A model generated the notes under the pieces. It was not told where the DNA came from, searched no databases, and was given only the letters and a program-made list of their open reading frames with translations. Position numbers and translations under genes: made by a program. From Segatella baroniae DSM 16972 = JCM 13447 (lineage in GTDB: Bacteria > Bacteroidota > Bacteroidia > Bacteroidales > Bacteroidaceae): a DNA stretch of 64,000 nucleotides. Positions 30,740-38,897 of this stretch are shown in pieces; the first letter of the stretch is position 1; every line of letters begins with the position of its first letter. The stretch is taken from NCBI RefSeq assembly GCF_000426585.1, contig NZ_AUFQ01000001.1, positions 1 through 64,000 on the forward strand. The letters run 5' to 3'.

Positions 30740-31044
30740 CTCTTAAATCTTCCCCGTCCCCTATTCCATCATGTTCTCATTTGAATATGATGACTGCGGA
30801 AAGATTGCACGCTCCCATAACTTCTCAGTATTCCATTTCATCCCCGATTATTCCTCTTTTGCATAGCAGAAAAAACGTGTCGGTTTCAATTCAAAACGAC
30901 ACATAATCTCATGAACATTAGATAGTTCCTGTCCAAAAGAAGGCTAAAAGGGGAAAAAAACAAAGATAAATTTCCATATCAAGTGAAAAACCCGTATATT
31001 TGCAGCTTGAAAAGATATAATCAAAAACATACATATAAGTAATT
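30740..31044. other. Spacer between tRNA-Gly and the HU-like gene
   Basis: No convincing gene. A stem-loop at 30877-30902 (GTGTCG...CGACAC with TTT/AAA) is flanked on its left by A6, so on the minus strand it would be a hairpin followed by a T-run, i.e. a minus-strand terminator. The HU promoter lies at the right end. Confidence 0.5.
30971..31002 (+). promoter_or_regulatory. Promoter of the HU-like gene
   Basis: TATATTTG (30995-31002) matches the -7 consensus; a weak TTTC (30971-30974) lies 20 bp upstream. The ATG is 43 bp downstream. Confidence 0.6.
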
Positions 31045-31326
31045 ATGACTAAAGCAGATATCATCAACGAGATTGCAAATGAAACCGGCGTTGCTAAAAA
31101 AGATGTGACCGTAGTTGTGGAAAGCTTTATGGCAACTATAAAAGATAGTCTTTTAGAGAAGAGGGAATGCGTATACCTTCGTGGATTTGGAAGCTTTATC
31201 ATCAAGCACCGGGCTGCCAAGACCGCTCGCAACATTCTCAAGAACACCACGATGACGATTGACGCACACGACTTGCCGAGCTTCAAGCCCGCCAAAAGTT
31301 TTGTAGAGCAAATGAAGAACGAATAA
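31045..31326 (+). CDS. HU/IHF family DNA-binding protein
   Basis: A 93-residue nucleoid protein. MTKADIINEIANETGVAKKD and the helical start match HU/IHF, followed by LRGFGSFIIKHRAAKTARNI, where the beta-arm sequence replaces the usual RNPxT by RNILKNTT. It bends DNA as a dimer. IHF-beta-like subgrouping is possible but not certain. The 29-residue basic gene follows 38 bp downstream. Confidence 0.93.
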   Translation: MTKADIINEIANETGVAKKDVTVVVESFMATIKDSLLEKRECVYLRGFGSFIIKHRAAKTARNILKNTTMTIDAHDLPSFKPAKSFVEQMKNE

Positions 31327-31364
31327 GCAATATAACAATATTATAATATTTTAATTTTTTAATT

Positions 31365-31454
31365 ATGCCAAACGGAAAGAAAAAGAAGGGTCACAAGATG
31401 GCCACACACAAGCGTAAAAAGAGATTACGTAAGAATAGACATAAGAGCAAGTAA
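31365..31454 (+). CDS. 29-residue mS38/COX24 (bS22-like) basic protein
   Basis: A very small ORF (MPNGKKKKGHKMATHKRKKR then LRKNRHKSK) of which more than half the residues are Lys, Arg or His. The KM-x-HKRKKRLRKNRHK pattern matches the AURKAIP1/COX24 (mS38) domain also present in mycobacterial bS22, proteins that sit at the decoding region of the small ribosomal subunit. Such 29-residue genes are widespread in Bacteroidota. It lies between an HU-like gene and RNase G, and a strong hairpin follows. Ribosomal function is inferred from family membership. Confidence 0.8.
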   Translation: MPNGKKKKGHKMATHKRKKRLRKNRHKSK

Positions 31455-31490
31455 TTGTCAGTTGCTTGCATTATAGTCTAAACGACCTAT

Positions 31491-31539
31491 GGGGTATGTC
31501 AATTTCAGCAAGTGATTTCTTGACATACCCCCAATTTTT
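31491..31539 (+). terminator. Strong intrinsic terminator or leader hairpin upstream of rng
   Basis: GGGGTATGTCAA (31491-31502) pairs perfectly with 31520-31531 and is followed by CAATTTTTAATTTG. It would end the HU/29-residue transcript. Because rng starts 33 bp later without a clear own promoter, it could also act as an attenuator or RNase-sensitive leader for rng. Confidence 0.75.
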
Positions 31540-31571
31540 AATTTGTAAGAAATAATTTAAGGAAAGAAGAA

Positions 31572-33155
31572 ATGACCAGCGAAGTTGTAATTGATGTTCG
31601 GGAGAAAGAGATTTCGACTGCCCTGCTGGAAGACAAGAATCTTGTTGAGTATCAGAATGAGCCCAAACAAGCTTCTTTCTCGGTAGGAAACATCTATGTG
31701 GCAAAAGTAAAAAAGATAATGCCCGGCCTTAACGCATGCTTTGTAGACGTAGGCTATGAACGTGACGCTTTTCTTCATTACCTTGACTTGGGTAACCAAT
31801 TCAATTCCTACACTAAGTATTTGAAACAAGTAGTTAGCGATAGGAAAAAACTCTATCCTTTTGCCAAAGCCTCGAAGTTGCCTGACCTGAAGAAGGACGG
31901 CAGCATACAACAGACCGTTTCTGTCGGTCAGGAGGTGCTTGTGCAAATCGTAAAGGAACCTATTTCGACCAAAGGCCCCCGACTCACAGGGGAACTGTCC
32001 TTTGCCGGAAGATATCTGGTGCTTATCCCTTTTGGAGACAAAGTTTCCGTATCATCCAAAATCAAGAGCGGCGAAGAAAGGGCCCGACTCAAGCAACTCA
32101 TCCAAAGCGTAAAACCGAAGAACTGCGGCGTCATTGTCAGAACGGTGGCTGAAGGGAAACGAGTGGCAGAGCTTGATACGGAATTGAAGATATTGGCCCA
32201 GCGATGGGAAGCAGCTTTGGTTAAAATACAGAAGTCCCCGAAGCGTCCTCAACTTGTTTTTGAGGAAACGGGCAGAGCGATAGCCATGCTTCGAGACCTG
32301 TTTAACGAAAGCTTTGAAAATGTTTACGTCAACAATGAAGACGTATTCAAGGAGATAAAGCACTATATTACCCTGATTTCTCCGGAGAAACAGAATATTG
32401 TCAAGCTATATACTGGAAAGGTTCCAATCTTTGACAACTTCAATGTTACCCGACAAATCAAGTCAAGTTTTGGGAAAACCGTCAATTACAAGCATGGTGC
32501 TTACATGATTATCGAGCATACAGAGGCCTTGCATGTCGTAGACGTGAACAGCGGCAACAGAACCCGCTCGGAAAACGGACAGGAGGCAAATGCGCTCGAC
32601 GTGAATCTCGGAGCGGCCGATGAATTGGCAAGGCAGTTGAGATTGCGCGACATGGGCGGTATCATCGTAGTCGACTTCATCGACATGAATCTGGCGGAAG
32701 ACCGCCAACTCCTCTATGAACGCATGTGCAAGAACATGCAGAATGACCGAGCGCGCCACAACATCCTGCCGCTCAGCAAGTTCGGATTGATGCAGATAAC
32801 ACGGCAACGGGTGCGCCCGGCCATGGACGTGAATGTAGACGAAACCTGCCCCACCTGCAATGGAAGTGGCAAAATCAGGTCGAGTATCCTGTTCACGGAT
32901 CAACTGGAAGGCAAGATTGACCGATTGGTCAACAAGATTGGTATCAAGAAGATTTATCTTCATGTGCATCCTTATGTTGCCGCTTATATCAACCAGGGAA
33001 TCTTGTCGTTGAAACGCAAATGGCAGATGAAATATGGTTTCAACATCCATATCATCCCATCCCAGAAGTTGGCCTTCCTGCAATATGAGTTTTACAATGC
33101 AGACGGGCAGTTCATCGACATGAAAGAGGAAATTGAAGTCAAGCAGAATCACTGA
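31572..33155 (+). CDS. rng: Ribonuclease E/G family endoribonuclease
   Basis: A 527-residue single-strand endoribonuclease for rRNA and mRNA processing. The S1 domain with its characteristic start (VGNIYVAKVKKIMPGLNACF, about 37-125) is followed by the catalytic DNase I-like region with VVDFIDM (Asp near 367 and 370) and the zinc-link CPTC (about 424-427). It is the short RNase G type, without the long C-terminal degradosome scaffold of E. coli RNase E. Start chosen at ATG 31572, preceded by the purine-rich AAGGAAAGAAGAA. Confidence 0.93.
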   Translation: MTSEVVIDVREKEISTALLEDKNLVEYQNEPKQASFSVGNIYVAKVKKIMPGLNACFVDVGYERDAFLHYLDLGNQFNSYTKYLKQVVSDRKKLYPFAKASKLPDLKKDGSIQQTVSVGQEVLVQIVKEPISTKGPRLTGELSFAGRYLVLIPFGDKVSVSSKIKSGEERARLKQLIQSVKPKNCGVIVRTVAEGKRVAELDTELKILAQRWEAALVKIQKSPKRPQLVFEETGRAIAMLRDLFNESFENVYVNNEDVFKEIKHYITLISPEKQNIVKLYTGKVPIFDNFNVTRQIKSSFGKTVNYKHGAYMIIEHTEALHVVDVNSGNRTRSENGQEANALDVNLGAADELARQLRLRDMGGIIVVDFIDMNLAEDRQLLYERMCKNMQNDRARHNILPLSKFGLMQITRQRVRPAMDVNVDETCPTCNGSGKIRSSILFTDQLEGKIDRLVNKIGIKKIYLHVHPYVAAYINQGILSLKRKWQMKYGFNIHIIPSQKLAFLQYEFYNADGQFIDMKEEIEVKQNH

Positions 33156-33193
33156 TGTCGATGAACAACCTCATCGCAGTTTGACTTTGTAAG

Positions 33194-33243
33194 AAAAAAA
33201 GAAGTGAGACCTGAACCAACGTCAGTGTCTCACTTCTTTTTTG
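33194..33243. terminator. Bidirectional terminator between rng and the amylase gene
   Basis: AAAAAAAGAAGTGAGAC (about 33194-33210) pairs with GTCTCACTTCTTTTTT (33227-33242). It is flanked by A-run and T-run, so it can terminate both converging genes. Confidence 0.85.
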
Positions 33244-33279
33244 TTGTCGCTTGTCGGCAGGCATACCTCTACCGCCAAC

Positions 33280-34932
33280 CTATTCCTGTACCCACTTGAT
33301 AACGACTCCGTCGTATGGATTCAGCACAACAGGAATGCCGACTGCGCTATCCACATCCAGCACAACCGACTGATTCGTCAACAATTCGGTACCTCTAAAT
33401 GTACCCTTGCAAAGTGACAAGACTTCAAAAGCATACTCTGGGATTGCTATTTCGCAATTCACGACTTCTCCGGAGAAGTTTACCACGATAAGCACAACTT
33501 CATCATCAAATTTCCGCAACCAGGCATATTGCTTTTGAAAGAGCACGCCGTTGACATACATCAGGTCGAAGAAAGCACCCTGGCTGATTGCCCTTTCATC
33601 CTCGGCAAGACGCATGACCTTTTGGTATTTGGCCCGCAAGGCACGTTCTTCCGGACTACTCTCTCCCTTTCCATAGAATGCACGCTGCAACATCGGCAAA
33701 CTCCAGTAGTCAAAGATGGTAGTCCTTCCGTCACGACCGCTGAACCCTTCATCGTCCATTCCCTTTTCGCCAACTTCCTGTCCGGCATAGAGCATGAAAG
33801 GATTCCCCTTCAACATGCAGCTGACAAGAACGGCAGGAATGGCCTTCCAGGGGTCTCCCGCAAAAAAGGAACTTGCGATTCGCTGTTCATCATGATTCTC
33901 CAGGAAGTAAAGCATGTGTCCTCCAATGTCATCGGTAGCCTGCCACTGCCCCGTGATGTCACCGGCATTTCGATGGCCCTCAATAACTCCTCGCAGGCAG
34001 TCGTACATCCCCACCTTGTCATAAAGATAGTCGAAACCCGAAGCGATGTAGTTCCGATACAGGCCGGGATTATATACTTCACCGATGAAAATGATGTCAG
34101 GACAGGCCGCTTTCACGTGGCTGATGGCATAAGACCAGAACTCCGTGGGAACCATTTCGGCCATATCACACCTGAAACCATCGATTCCTTTGGCGGTCCA
34201 AAACATGAGTATGTCACGCATTTTGAACCACGTATCGGGGATAGCATTGGCTGAAAAGTCTTTGACATGTCCATTGACATAGTCTATGCCATAGTTCAAT
34301 TTGACCGTTTCATACCAGTCTGACGAGCTGGGTGCATTGCAAAAACAATCGTTTCCAGTGGCTTTGGCAGGGCATTCCGCATAGGTCTGACCACCTGTAA
34401 GAATCCTGCCCAAGTCCAACGGTTGTCCTCCACAATAGTAAAAGTTGTTGTCTGGTGAAAAGGGCAACGAACTATCGTCTCCTTCACCCAAGTCCTTCAC
34501 CTCTGAAGGCTTGCATACAGAATGATATTCACGTGCCACATGATTAGGCACAAAGTCGATGATTACCTTCATGCCGGCTTTATGCGTGCGCTCAATGGTC
34601 GACTCCCACTCCTCCATCCGTCGAGGGATGTCTACGGCAAGGTCGGGATCTACATCATAATAGTCTACTATCGCATAAGGGCTGCCCGCCTTCCCCTTCA
34701 CCACTTCCGCATTTTGGCACGGAATGCCATACGCTGAATAATCGGTGGTGGTGGCATGGCGAATCACTCCTGTGTACCAAAGATGGGTCACTCCCATAGC
34801 GCGAATCGACTCCAATGTTTTCACATTGAAGTCGTTCAGCTTGCCACATCCATTCTCCTGGATGTCACCGCTCGCTTTCCGGTCGTCCTTCTGATTCCCG
34901 AAAAGGCGCGGCAAAACTTGATATATGATCAT
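33280..34932 (-). CDS. GH13 alpha-amylase family enzyme
   Basis: A 550-residue glycoside hydrolase without a signal peptide, so probably cytoplasmic. The four GH13 regions are visible: VIIDFVPNH, GFRCDMAEM (nucleophile Asp), IFIGEVY (acid/base Glu) and FLENHDEQ (transition-state Asp). The (beta/alpha)8 barrel is followed by a beta-domain (from about 455). It likely acts on maltodextrin or glycogen. Its ATG directly abuts the fabD stop, an unusual partner; the tight junction suggests coupled translation more than shared function. Confidence 0.9.
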   Translation of the reverse strand: MIIYQVLPRLFGNQKDDRKASGDIQENGCGKLNDFNVKTLESIRAMGVTHLWYTGVIRHATTTDYSAYGIPCQNAEVVKGKAGSPYAIVDYYDVDPDLAVDIPRRMEEWESTIERTHKAGMKVIIDFVPNHVAREYHSVCKPSEVKDLGEGDDSSLPFSPDNNFYYCGGQPLDLGRILTGGQTYAECPAKATGNDCFCNAPSSSDWYETVKLNYGIDYVNGHVKDFSANAIPDTWFKMRDILMFWTAKGIDGFRCDMAEMVPTEFWSYAISHVKAACPDIIFIGEVYNPGLYRNYIASGFDYLYDKVGMYDCLRGVIEGHRNAGDITGQWQATDDIGGHMLYFLENHDEQRIASSFFAGDPWKAIPAVLVSCMLKGNPFMLYAGQEVGEKGMDDEGFSGRDGRTTIFDYWSLPMLQRAFYGKGESSPEERALRAKYQKVMRLAEDERAISQGAFFDLMYVNGVLFQKQYAWLRKFDDEVVLIVVNFSGEVVNCEIAIPEYAFEVLSLCKGTFRGTELLTNQSVVLDVDSAVGIPVVLNPYDGVVIKWVQE

Positions 34933-35823
34933 TTACTGGATTCCGTGAACTGATACGTTCTTATTGATTCTTCCTATCATTCCTTGCAATGCCTTGCCGG
35001 GACCGCATTCAGTGAAGTCCTCTGCCCCATCTGCAATCATGTTCTCTACGGTTGCCGTCCAACGGACGGAACTCGTCAACTGCGCGATGAGATTGGCCTT
35101 GATGGTGTCAGGATCCGTATAGGGCTTTGCGTCGACGTTCTGATATACCGGACATTTCGGTGCGTTGAACGCCGTCGACTCGATGGCAGACTGAAGTTCG
35201 TCCTTGGCCGGTTGCATTAAAGGCGAATGGAAGGCACCACTCACAGGCAACGGCAACGCACGCTTGGCTCCCTCGGCCTTCAATTTGTCACACGCCGCGT
35301 TGATGGCGTCTACATTTCCAGATATGACCAACTGACCGGGGCAGTTGTAGTTGGCAGGAATCACCACGTTGCCGTCTGTTGAAACTTCCGCGCAAGCCTC
35401 TTCTACCTTTGTGTCAGGGAGGCCGATGATGGCTGCCATTGTTCCGGGAGCAACTTCACAAGCCTTCTGCATGGCCAAGGCACGTGCGTGGACAAGGCAC
35501 AATCCGTCTTCAAAAGTCAGCGCGCCGGCGGCCACCAAAGCGGAAAACTCACCCAAGGAATGCCCTGCAACCATGTCTGGGGCAAAGGCCCCGCCCATGC
35601 ACAAGGCTGAAATGACACTATGCAGGAACACGGCCGGCTGCGTAACCTTCGTTTGTTTCAATTCATCTGCCGTGCCATCAAACATGATGGAGGTTATATC
35701 GAAGCCAAGAACTTCGTTGGCCTTGTCGAACAGCTCTTTGGCCAACGGATTTGTTTCATAAAGATCCTTGCCCATGCCTACGAACTGGGCACCTTGACCT
35801 GGGAATACAAACGCTTTCTTCAT
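34933..35823 (-). CDS. fabD: Malonyl-CoA:ACP transacylase
   Basis: Loads malonyl groups onto acyl carrier protein for fatty-acid synthesis. The 296-residue protein starts KKAFVFPGQGAQFVGMGKDL, has nucleophile Ser89 in GHSLGEFSALVAAG, Arg in the HARALAMQ helix and catalytic His in SGAFHSPLM. Length is normal. It is followed without a gap by the amylase gene. Confidence 0.95.
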   Translation of the reverse strand: MKKAFVFPGQGAQFVGMGKDLYETNPLAKELFDKANEVLGFDITSIMFDGTADELKQTKVTQPAVFLHSVISALCMGGAFAPDMVAGHSLGEFSALVAAGALTFEDGLCLVHARALAMQKACEVAPGTMAAIIGLPDTKVEEACAEVSTDGNVVIPANYNCPGQLVISGNVDAINAACDKLKAEGAKRALPLPVSGAFHSPLMQPAKDELQSAIESTAFNAPKCPVYQNVDAKPYTDPDTIKANLIAQLTSSVRWTATVENMIADGAEDFTECGPGKALQGMIGRINKNVSVHGIQ

Positions 35824-35867
35824 CTTATTCTATTGTTTCATTATGATTAAACTTAAACTGCGTAAAC

Positions 35868-35906
35868 AAAAAATCCCAATTGCCATGAGAGGCAAAAGGG
35901 ATTTTT
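35868..35906 (-). terminator. Terminator of the rpsF-rpsR-rplI operon
   Basis: AAAAATCCC (from about 35868) pairs with GGGATTTTT (35898-35906), with an inner TTGCC/GGCAA stem. A long T-run follows on the minus strand, 40-80 bp after rplI. Confidence 0.85.
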
Positions 35907-35947
35907 ATATAGATTTGCTTTACAGTGCTAAAAATATCTTTTTCACT

Positions 35948-36469
35948 TTAGGCCTCTTCCTGCAGAGCCTCGGGGGACTCCACCGCGGGAGCTTCCTCTA
36001 CAGCTGGTGCCGGAGTCTCGACAGGCGCGTTCTCCGCAACAACCTTGACGGGCACCTTCACCTCTACGTCCTTATGGAAGTGGACAACGGCCTCGTAGTC
36101 GCCAACCTTCTTGATGTCGTGCATCGTGATGATCTTGCGATCAACTTCAATGCCCTTCTTTGCAAGTTCGTCGGCCACGATTGCAGCATTAACCGAGCCA
36201 TAGAGATGGCCGGTGGCAGCCACCTTGGCGACAATCTCCAGAGCCACGCCGGCCAGAGCTTCGGCCTTCTTCTCGGCTTCGGCTTTCAAAGCCGCGAGTT
36301 TGTGGGCCTGCTGCCTCAAGTTCTCGGCCAGCACCTTTTTCGCACTTACCGAAGCGATGACACCTTTTCCCTGCGGAATGAGGTAGTTGCGGCCGTAGCC
36401 ATCCTTCACGCTAACAATCTCGTTCTTGTATCCAAGTCCGATAATATCTTCTTTCAGTATAATTTCCAT
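35948..36469 (-). CDS. rplI: Ribosomal protein bL9 with acidic C-terminal tail
   Basis: Large-subunit protein bL9: MEIILKEDIIGLGYKNEIVS and VKDGYGRNYLIPQGKGVIAS form the N-terminal rRNA-binding domain, joined by a Lys/Glu/Ala helix (about 48-80) to a C-terminal domain ending near 148. The protein has 173 residues; the extra tail (about 148-173) is rich in Ala, Pro and Glu (PVETPAPAVEEAPAVESPEA) and has no counterpart in E. coli L9. Last gene of rpsF-rpsR-rplI. Confidence 0.96.
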   Translation of the reverse strand: MEIILKEDIIGLGYKNEIVSVKDGYGRNYLIPQGKGVIASVSAKKVLAENLRQQAHKLAALKAEAEKKAEALAGVALEIVAKVAATGHLYGSVNAAIVADELAKKGIEVDRKIITMHDIKKVGDYEAVVHFHKDVEVKVPVKVVAENAPVETPAPAVEEAPAVESPEALQEEA

Positions 36470-36488
36470 TGTGTATCCTCCTCTTCAA

Positions 36489-36761
36489 TTACTTCATCAA
36501 ATCGGTTACATAAGGAAGCAGTGCTATCTGGCGAGCACGCTTTATAGCCTGTGCCACACGACGCTGATACTTCAGAGATGTTCCTGTAATGCGACGCGGA
36601 AGAATCTTGCCCTGCTCATTCAAGAACTTCTTGAGGAACTCGGGATCCTTGTAGTCGATATACTTGATACCGCTCTTCTTGAAACGACAATACTTCTTCT
36701 TCTTCGTGTCGATGGAAGGAGCTGTCAAATAACGAATTTCTGATTTTTTCTGCTCTGCCAT
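36489..36761 (-). CDS. rpsR: Ribosomal protein bS18
   Basis: Small-subunit protein bS18 of 90 residues; core [20 protein letters not shown] then [20 protein letters not shown]. It binds the ribosome as a heterodimer with bS6, whose gene ends 2 bp upstream. In Flavobacterium, bS18, bS6 and bS21 are reported to form the pocket that hides the anti-Shine-Dalgarno tail, which fits the lack of such sequences in this window. Confidence 0.96.
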   Translation of the reverse strand: MAEQKKSEIRYLTAPSIDTKKKKYCRFKKSGIKYIDYKDPEFLKKFLNEQGKILPRRITGTSLKYQRRVAQAIKRARQIALLPYVTDLMK

Positions 36762-36763
36762 AA

Positions 36764-37108
36764 TTAAGCCTCCTCTTTTTTACCAAGTTTGTTACGACGC
36801 TTCTCCGCATACTGTACAGCATACTTGTCAAGACGCACGGTCATGTAGCGAATGACTTTTTCGTCACGGCGATAGCCTGTCTCAAGCGTGTTTACGATGG
36901 TTGGCTCAGCCTTGAACTCCAACAGCGTGTAGAAACCTGTTGATTTCTTGTCGATAGCGTAAGCCATCTTCTTCAGTCCCCAAGCCTCTTCATTCAGAAT
37001 CTCGGCACCATTGTCGGTGAGCAGCTTCTTGAATTTAGCGACCGTTTCCTTCATCTGTTCATCAGACAAAACGGGAGTCAAAATGAAAACGGTTTCGTAT
37101 TGATTCAT
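36764..37108 (-). CDS. rpsF: Ribosomal protein bS6
   Basis: Small-subunit protein bS6 of 114 residues: [40 protein letters not shown], and [13 protein letters not shown]. The C-terminal tail after about 97 is strongly basic. First gene of the rpsF-rpsR-rplI operon, with a TACCTTTG promoter and an AT-rich leader holding a small hairpin. Confidence 0.96.
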   Translation of the reverse strand: MNQYETVFILTPVLSDEQMKETVAKFKKLLTDNGAEILNEEAWGLKKMAYAIDKKSTGFYTLLEFKAEPTIVNTLETGYRRDEKVIRYMTVRLDKYAVQYAEKRRNKLGKKEEA

Positions 37109-37142
37109 ACTTATGAAATAAATAATAAATAAAAAAATAAAT

Positions 37143-37195
37143 ACGCATTCTTTAAAATGCGGTGCAAAGGTAGCCCTTTTTCTTTACATATCGAA
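37143..37195 (-). promoter_or_regulatory. Promoter and leader hairpin of rpsF operon
   Basis: Minus-strand TACCTTTG lies at 37165-37172, with a weak TTCG at 37192-37195. Right after it the leader reads CACCGCATT...AATGCG, a 6-bp hairpin with CCG next to the stem at about 37144-37163. A hairpin with CCG resembles the S6:S18 autoregulatory motif known from other rpsF leaders, but its place directly at the predicted transcript start makes this uncertain. Confidence 0.5.
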
Positions 37196-37289
37196 GTACT
37201 GATTGTCCATCCAACGCCGTTTTTAACTTATTTTACATCAAAAGGCCACAAATGGATGGTTGCGCAGCCTTATTTCCCCAATGAATTGT

Positions 37290-37297
37290 TATCTTTG
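37290..37297 (+). promoter_or_regulatory. -7 box of the 60-residue membrane-protein gene
   Basis: TATCTTTG matches TAnnTTTG and lies 22 bp before the ATG at 37319. No good -33 box seen. Confidence 0.5.
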
Positions 37298-37318
37298 CAA
37301 CAACAATTTGCTTTGTTC

Positions 37319-37501
37319 ATGAAGAAAACGATACAAGAATGGCTCGGATTGCCCATGGTCTACGCGGGAGTGATACTGATGACACTGCTGTATGCCTTCG
37401 ACCTGACCAGATACAACCTGCTTCTTCTGCTGCCCCTACTCTTCACGCTGGCGGGAATCTTCTTTTTCACGCGCAACGAGAAACGTAAAGGTGACTATTG
37501 A
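37319..37501 (+). CDS. 60-residue membrane protein of unknown function
   Basis: Starting at MKKTIQEWLGLPMVYAGVIL, this small protein has two hydrophobic helices (about 11-27 and 31-50) joined by DLTRYN and a basic tail (RNEKRKGDY). A consensus -7 box lies 22 bp upstream, so I prefer this ATG to the longer frame at 37157. Its last 66 bp overlap, tail to tail, the end of the flippase gene on the other strand. Family not recognised. Confidence 0.6.
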   Translation: MKKTIQEWLGLPMVYAGVILMTLLYAFDLTRYNLLLLLPLLFTLAGIFFFTRNEKRKGDY

Positions 37502-38893
37502 ATATGCCACGTTTACAAGCAGCACACCGCCACCCAGCAGCCAAAGCCACAGCCCGTCTGCACACGTCGACACCCAGACGGCAGCGGTGGCCAGCGCAAA
37601 TGATGTGATGAAAACAAGACAAGTCCTGCCTTTCAGCTGATATTTGTAATAGACTTTTCCATACAACAATACAAATATCAGTTCCACTCCCCCGGCCACA
37701 AGCATTCCAACGCCCGCCCCTTGAATGCCTCCTGCGGCATAGCCGGCAATCAAGGAAGCGAGTTGCGCCCCATAGCTCACGGCTTCCGTCAGCACATAAC
37801 TGCCTGTCTTGTTGCGAGACAGGGCTATATATTCGATAGCCAGTGTAAGGCAACGGATGTACATGGCAAGCATTCCCCATCTGACGATGGGTATGGCTGC
37901 GGCGAATTTCCCACTATATAATAAAGGTATGAGTATGGGACTACCGAGAATGAACAGCAACAGGAGCGGCGAAACCATCAGCGTCGTCGCCTCAATCTGG
38001 CGATTCACCACCTCGTTCAGTCCATCCCCCAGCTTGTCCACCCGGGACAACCGTGGGTAGTAGTCCGTTTCCATGGAAGCGAAGAAGGCTCCGGCATAAC
38101 TCATGCACATCATGTACCCCGCATTGTAGATACCCAGAACCGAGGTGCCGCCCATACTGTTGATATAGTATCTGACCAGCAAGTCCACGCCACTCCCGAA
38201 CACCGCCGCGACGACGAACGCCAAGCCGATTCGCAACAGGTGTCGGTTTTTCCACAAGCAGGACAACTCCACAGACCAATCCAAAGGCACGACCCGGGCG
38301 GAGCAGGCCACGGCCATGCCATAATTGACAACCGCCGCCACCAGCAGAGACGGGACTATGGCGTCAATGCCCAGCAAGAGATAGATAGGGATTGTCAGCA
38401 ACAGGACAACCACAATGGACAGGGCGGACACGAGAGCCAGCTGGCGCAGACGCCCCAAGCCCTTCAGCACGCAGAGTTCACCCCCCGCCAAAATCGTCAG
38501 CGCAACCACAGGCGCAATCAACAGAAGGCCCAGCATGTGCTCGCCGTCGCCGAACAGCCACCGGCTCAAGGGATAGGCCAACGACGCCGTGACGACCAGC
38601 CCGCCGCCGCCGGCCACAAGCGCGTATTGGCGAACCAGCCGAACGGCGTCCCGTCGCTCGTCCTCCAACAGGCAGCCGGCAATCATGCGTGTTCCGCTGA
38701 CGGAAATGCCGAGACCGGTGGTGTCGGACATCAAGCGGACGATGGAGTTGAACAACGACAGAAGCCCAACGCCCGCAGGGCCGATCAACACGGCCACCAG
38801 CTTGTTTTTGACGACTCCCAGCAACAATATCAGTCCCTGGACGCCGCCGAAAACGCCGATATACTTCAAGATATGTCGATAGTCTCCTTGCAT
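37436..38893 (-). CDS. O-antigen/polysaccharide flippase (Wzx-like, MOP superfamily)
   Basis: A 485-residue polytopic membrane protein with about 12-14 hydrophobic segments. The start, YIGVFGGVQGLILLLGVVKN then KLVAVLIGPAGVGLLSLFNS, and TTGLGISVSGTRMIAG are typical of O-antigen translocases of the Wzx/MurJ superfamily. It would flip a lipid-linked glycan. No glycosyltransferase genes lie nearby, so the substrate is open. It follows sdaA by 4 bp and its last 66 bp overlap the small membrane gene on the plus strand. Confidence 0.85.
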   Translation of the reverse strand: MQGDYRHILKYIGVFGGVQGLILLLGVVKNKLVAVLIGPAGVGLLSLFNSIVRLMSDTTGLGISVSGTRMIAGCLLEDERRDAVRLVRQYALVAGGGGLVVTASLAYPLSRWLFGDGEHMLGLLLIAPVVALTILAGGELCVLKGLGRLRQLALVSALSIVVVLLLTIPIYLLLGIDAIVPSLLVAAVVNYGMAVACSARVVPLDWSVELSCLWKNRHLLRIGLAFVVAAVFGSGVDLLVRYYINSMGGTSVLGIYNAGYMMCMSYAGAFFASMETDYYPRLSRVDKLGDGLNEVVNRQIEATTLMVSPLLLLFILGSPILIPLLYSGKFAAAIPIVRWGMLAMYIRCLTLAIEYIALSRNKTGSYVLTEAVSYGAQLASLIAGYAAGGIQGAGVGMLVAGGVELIFVLLYGKVYYKYQLKGRTCLVFITSFALATAAVWVSTCADGLWLWLLGGGVLLVNVAYSIVTFTFLVAREKEDSRQREE

Positions 38894-38897
38894 TTGC

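Noticed and set aside
30918..31295. Minus-strand frame of 125 codons opposite the HU-like gene
   Set aside because: Hydrophobic antisense shadow of a conserved gene, without promoter.
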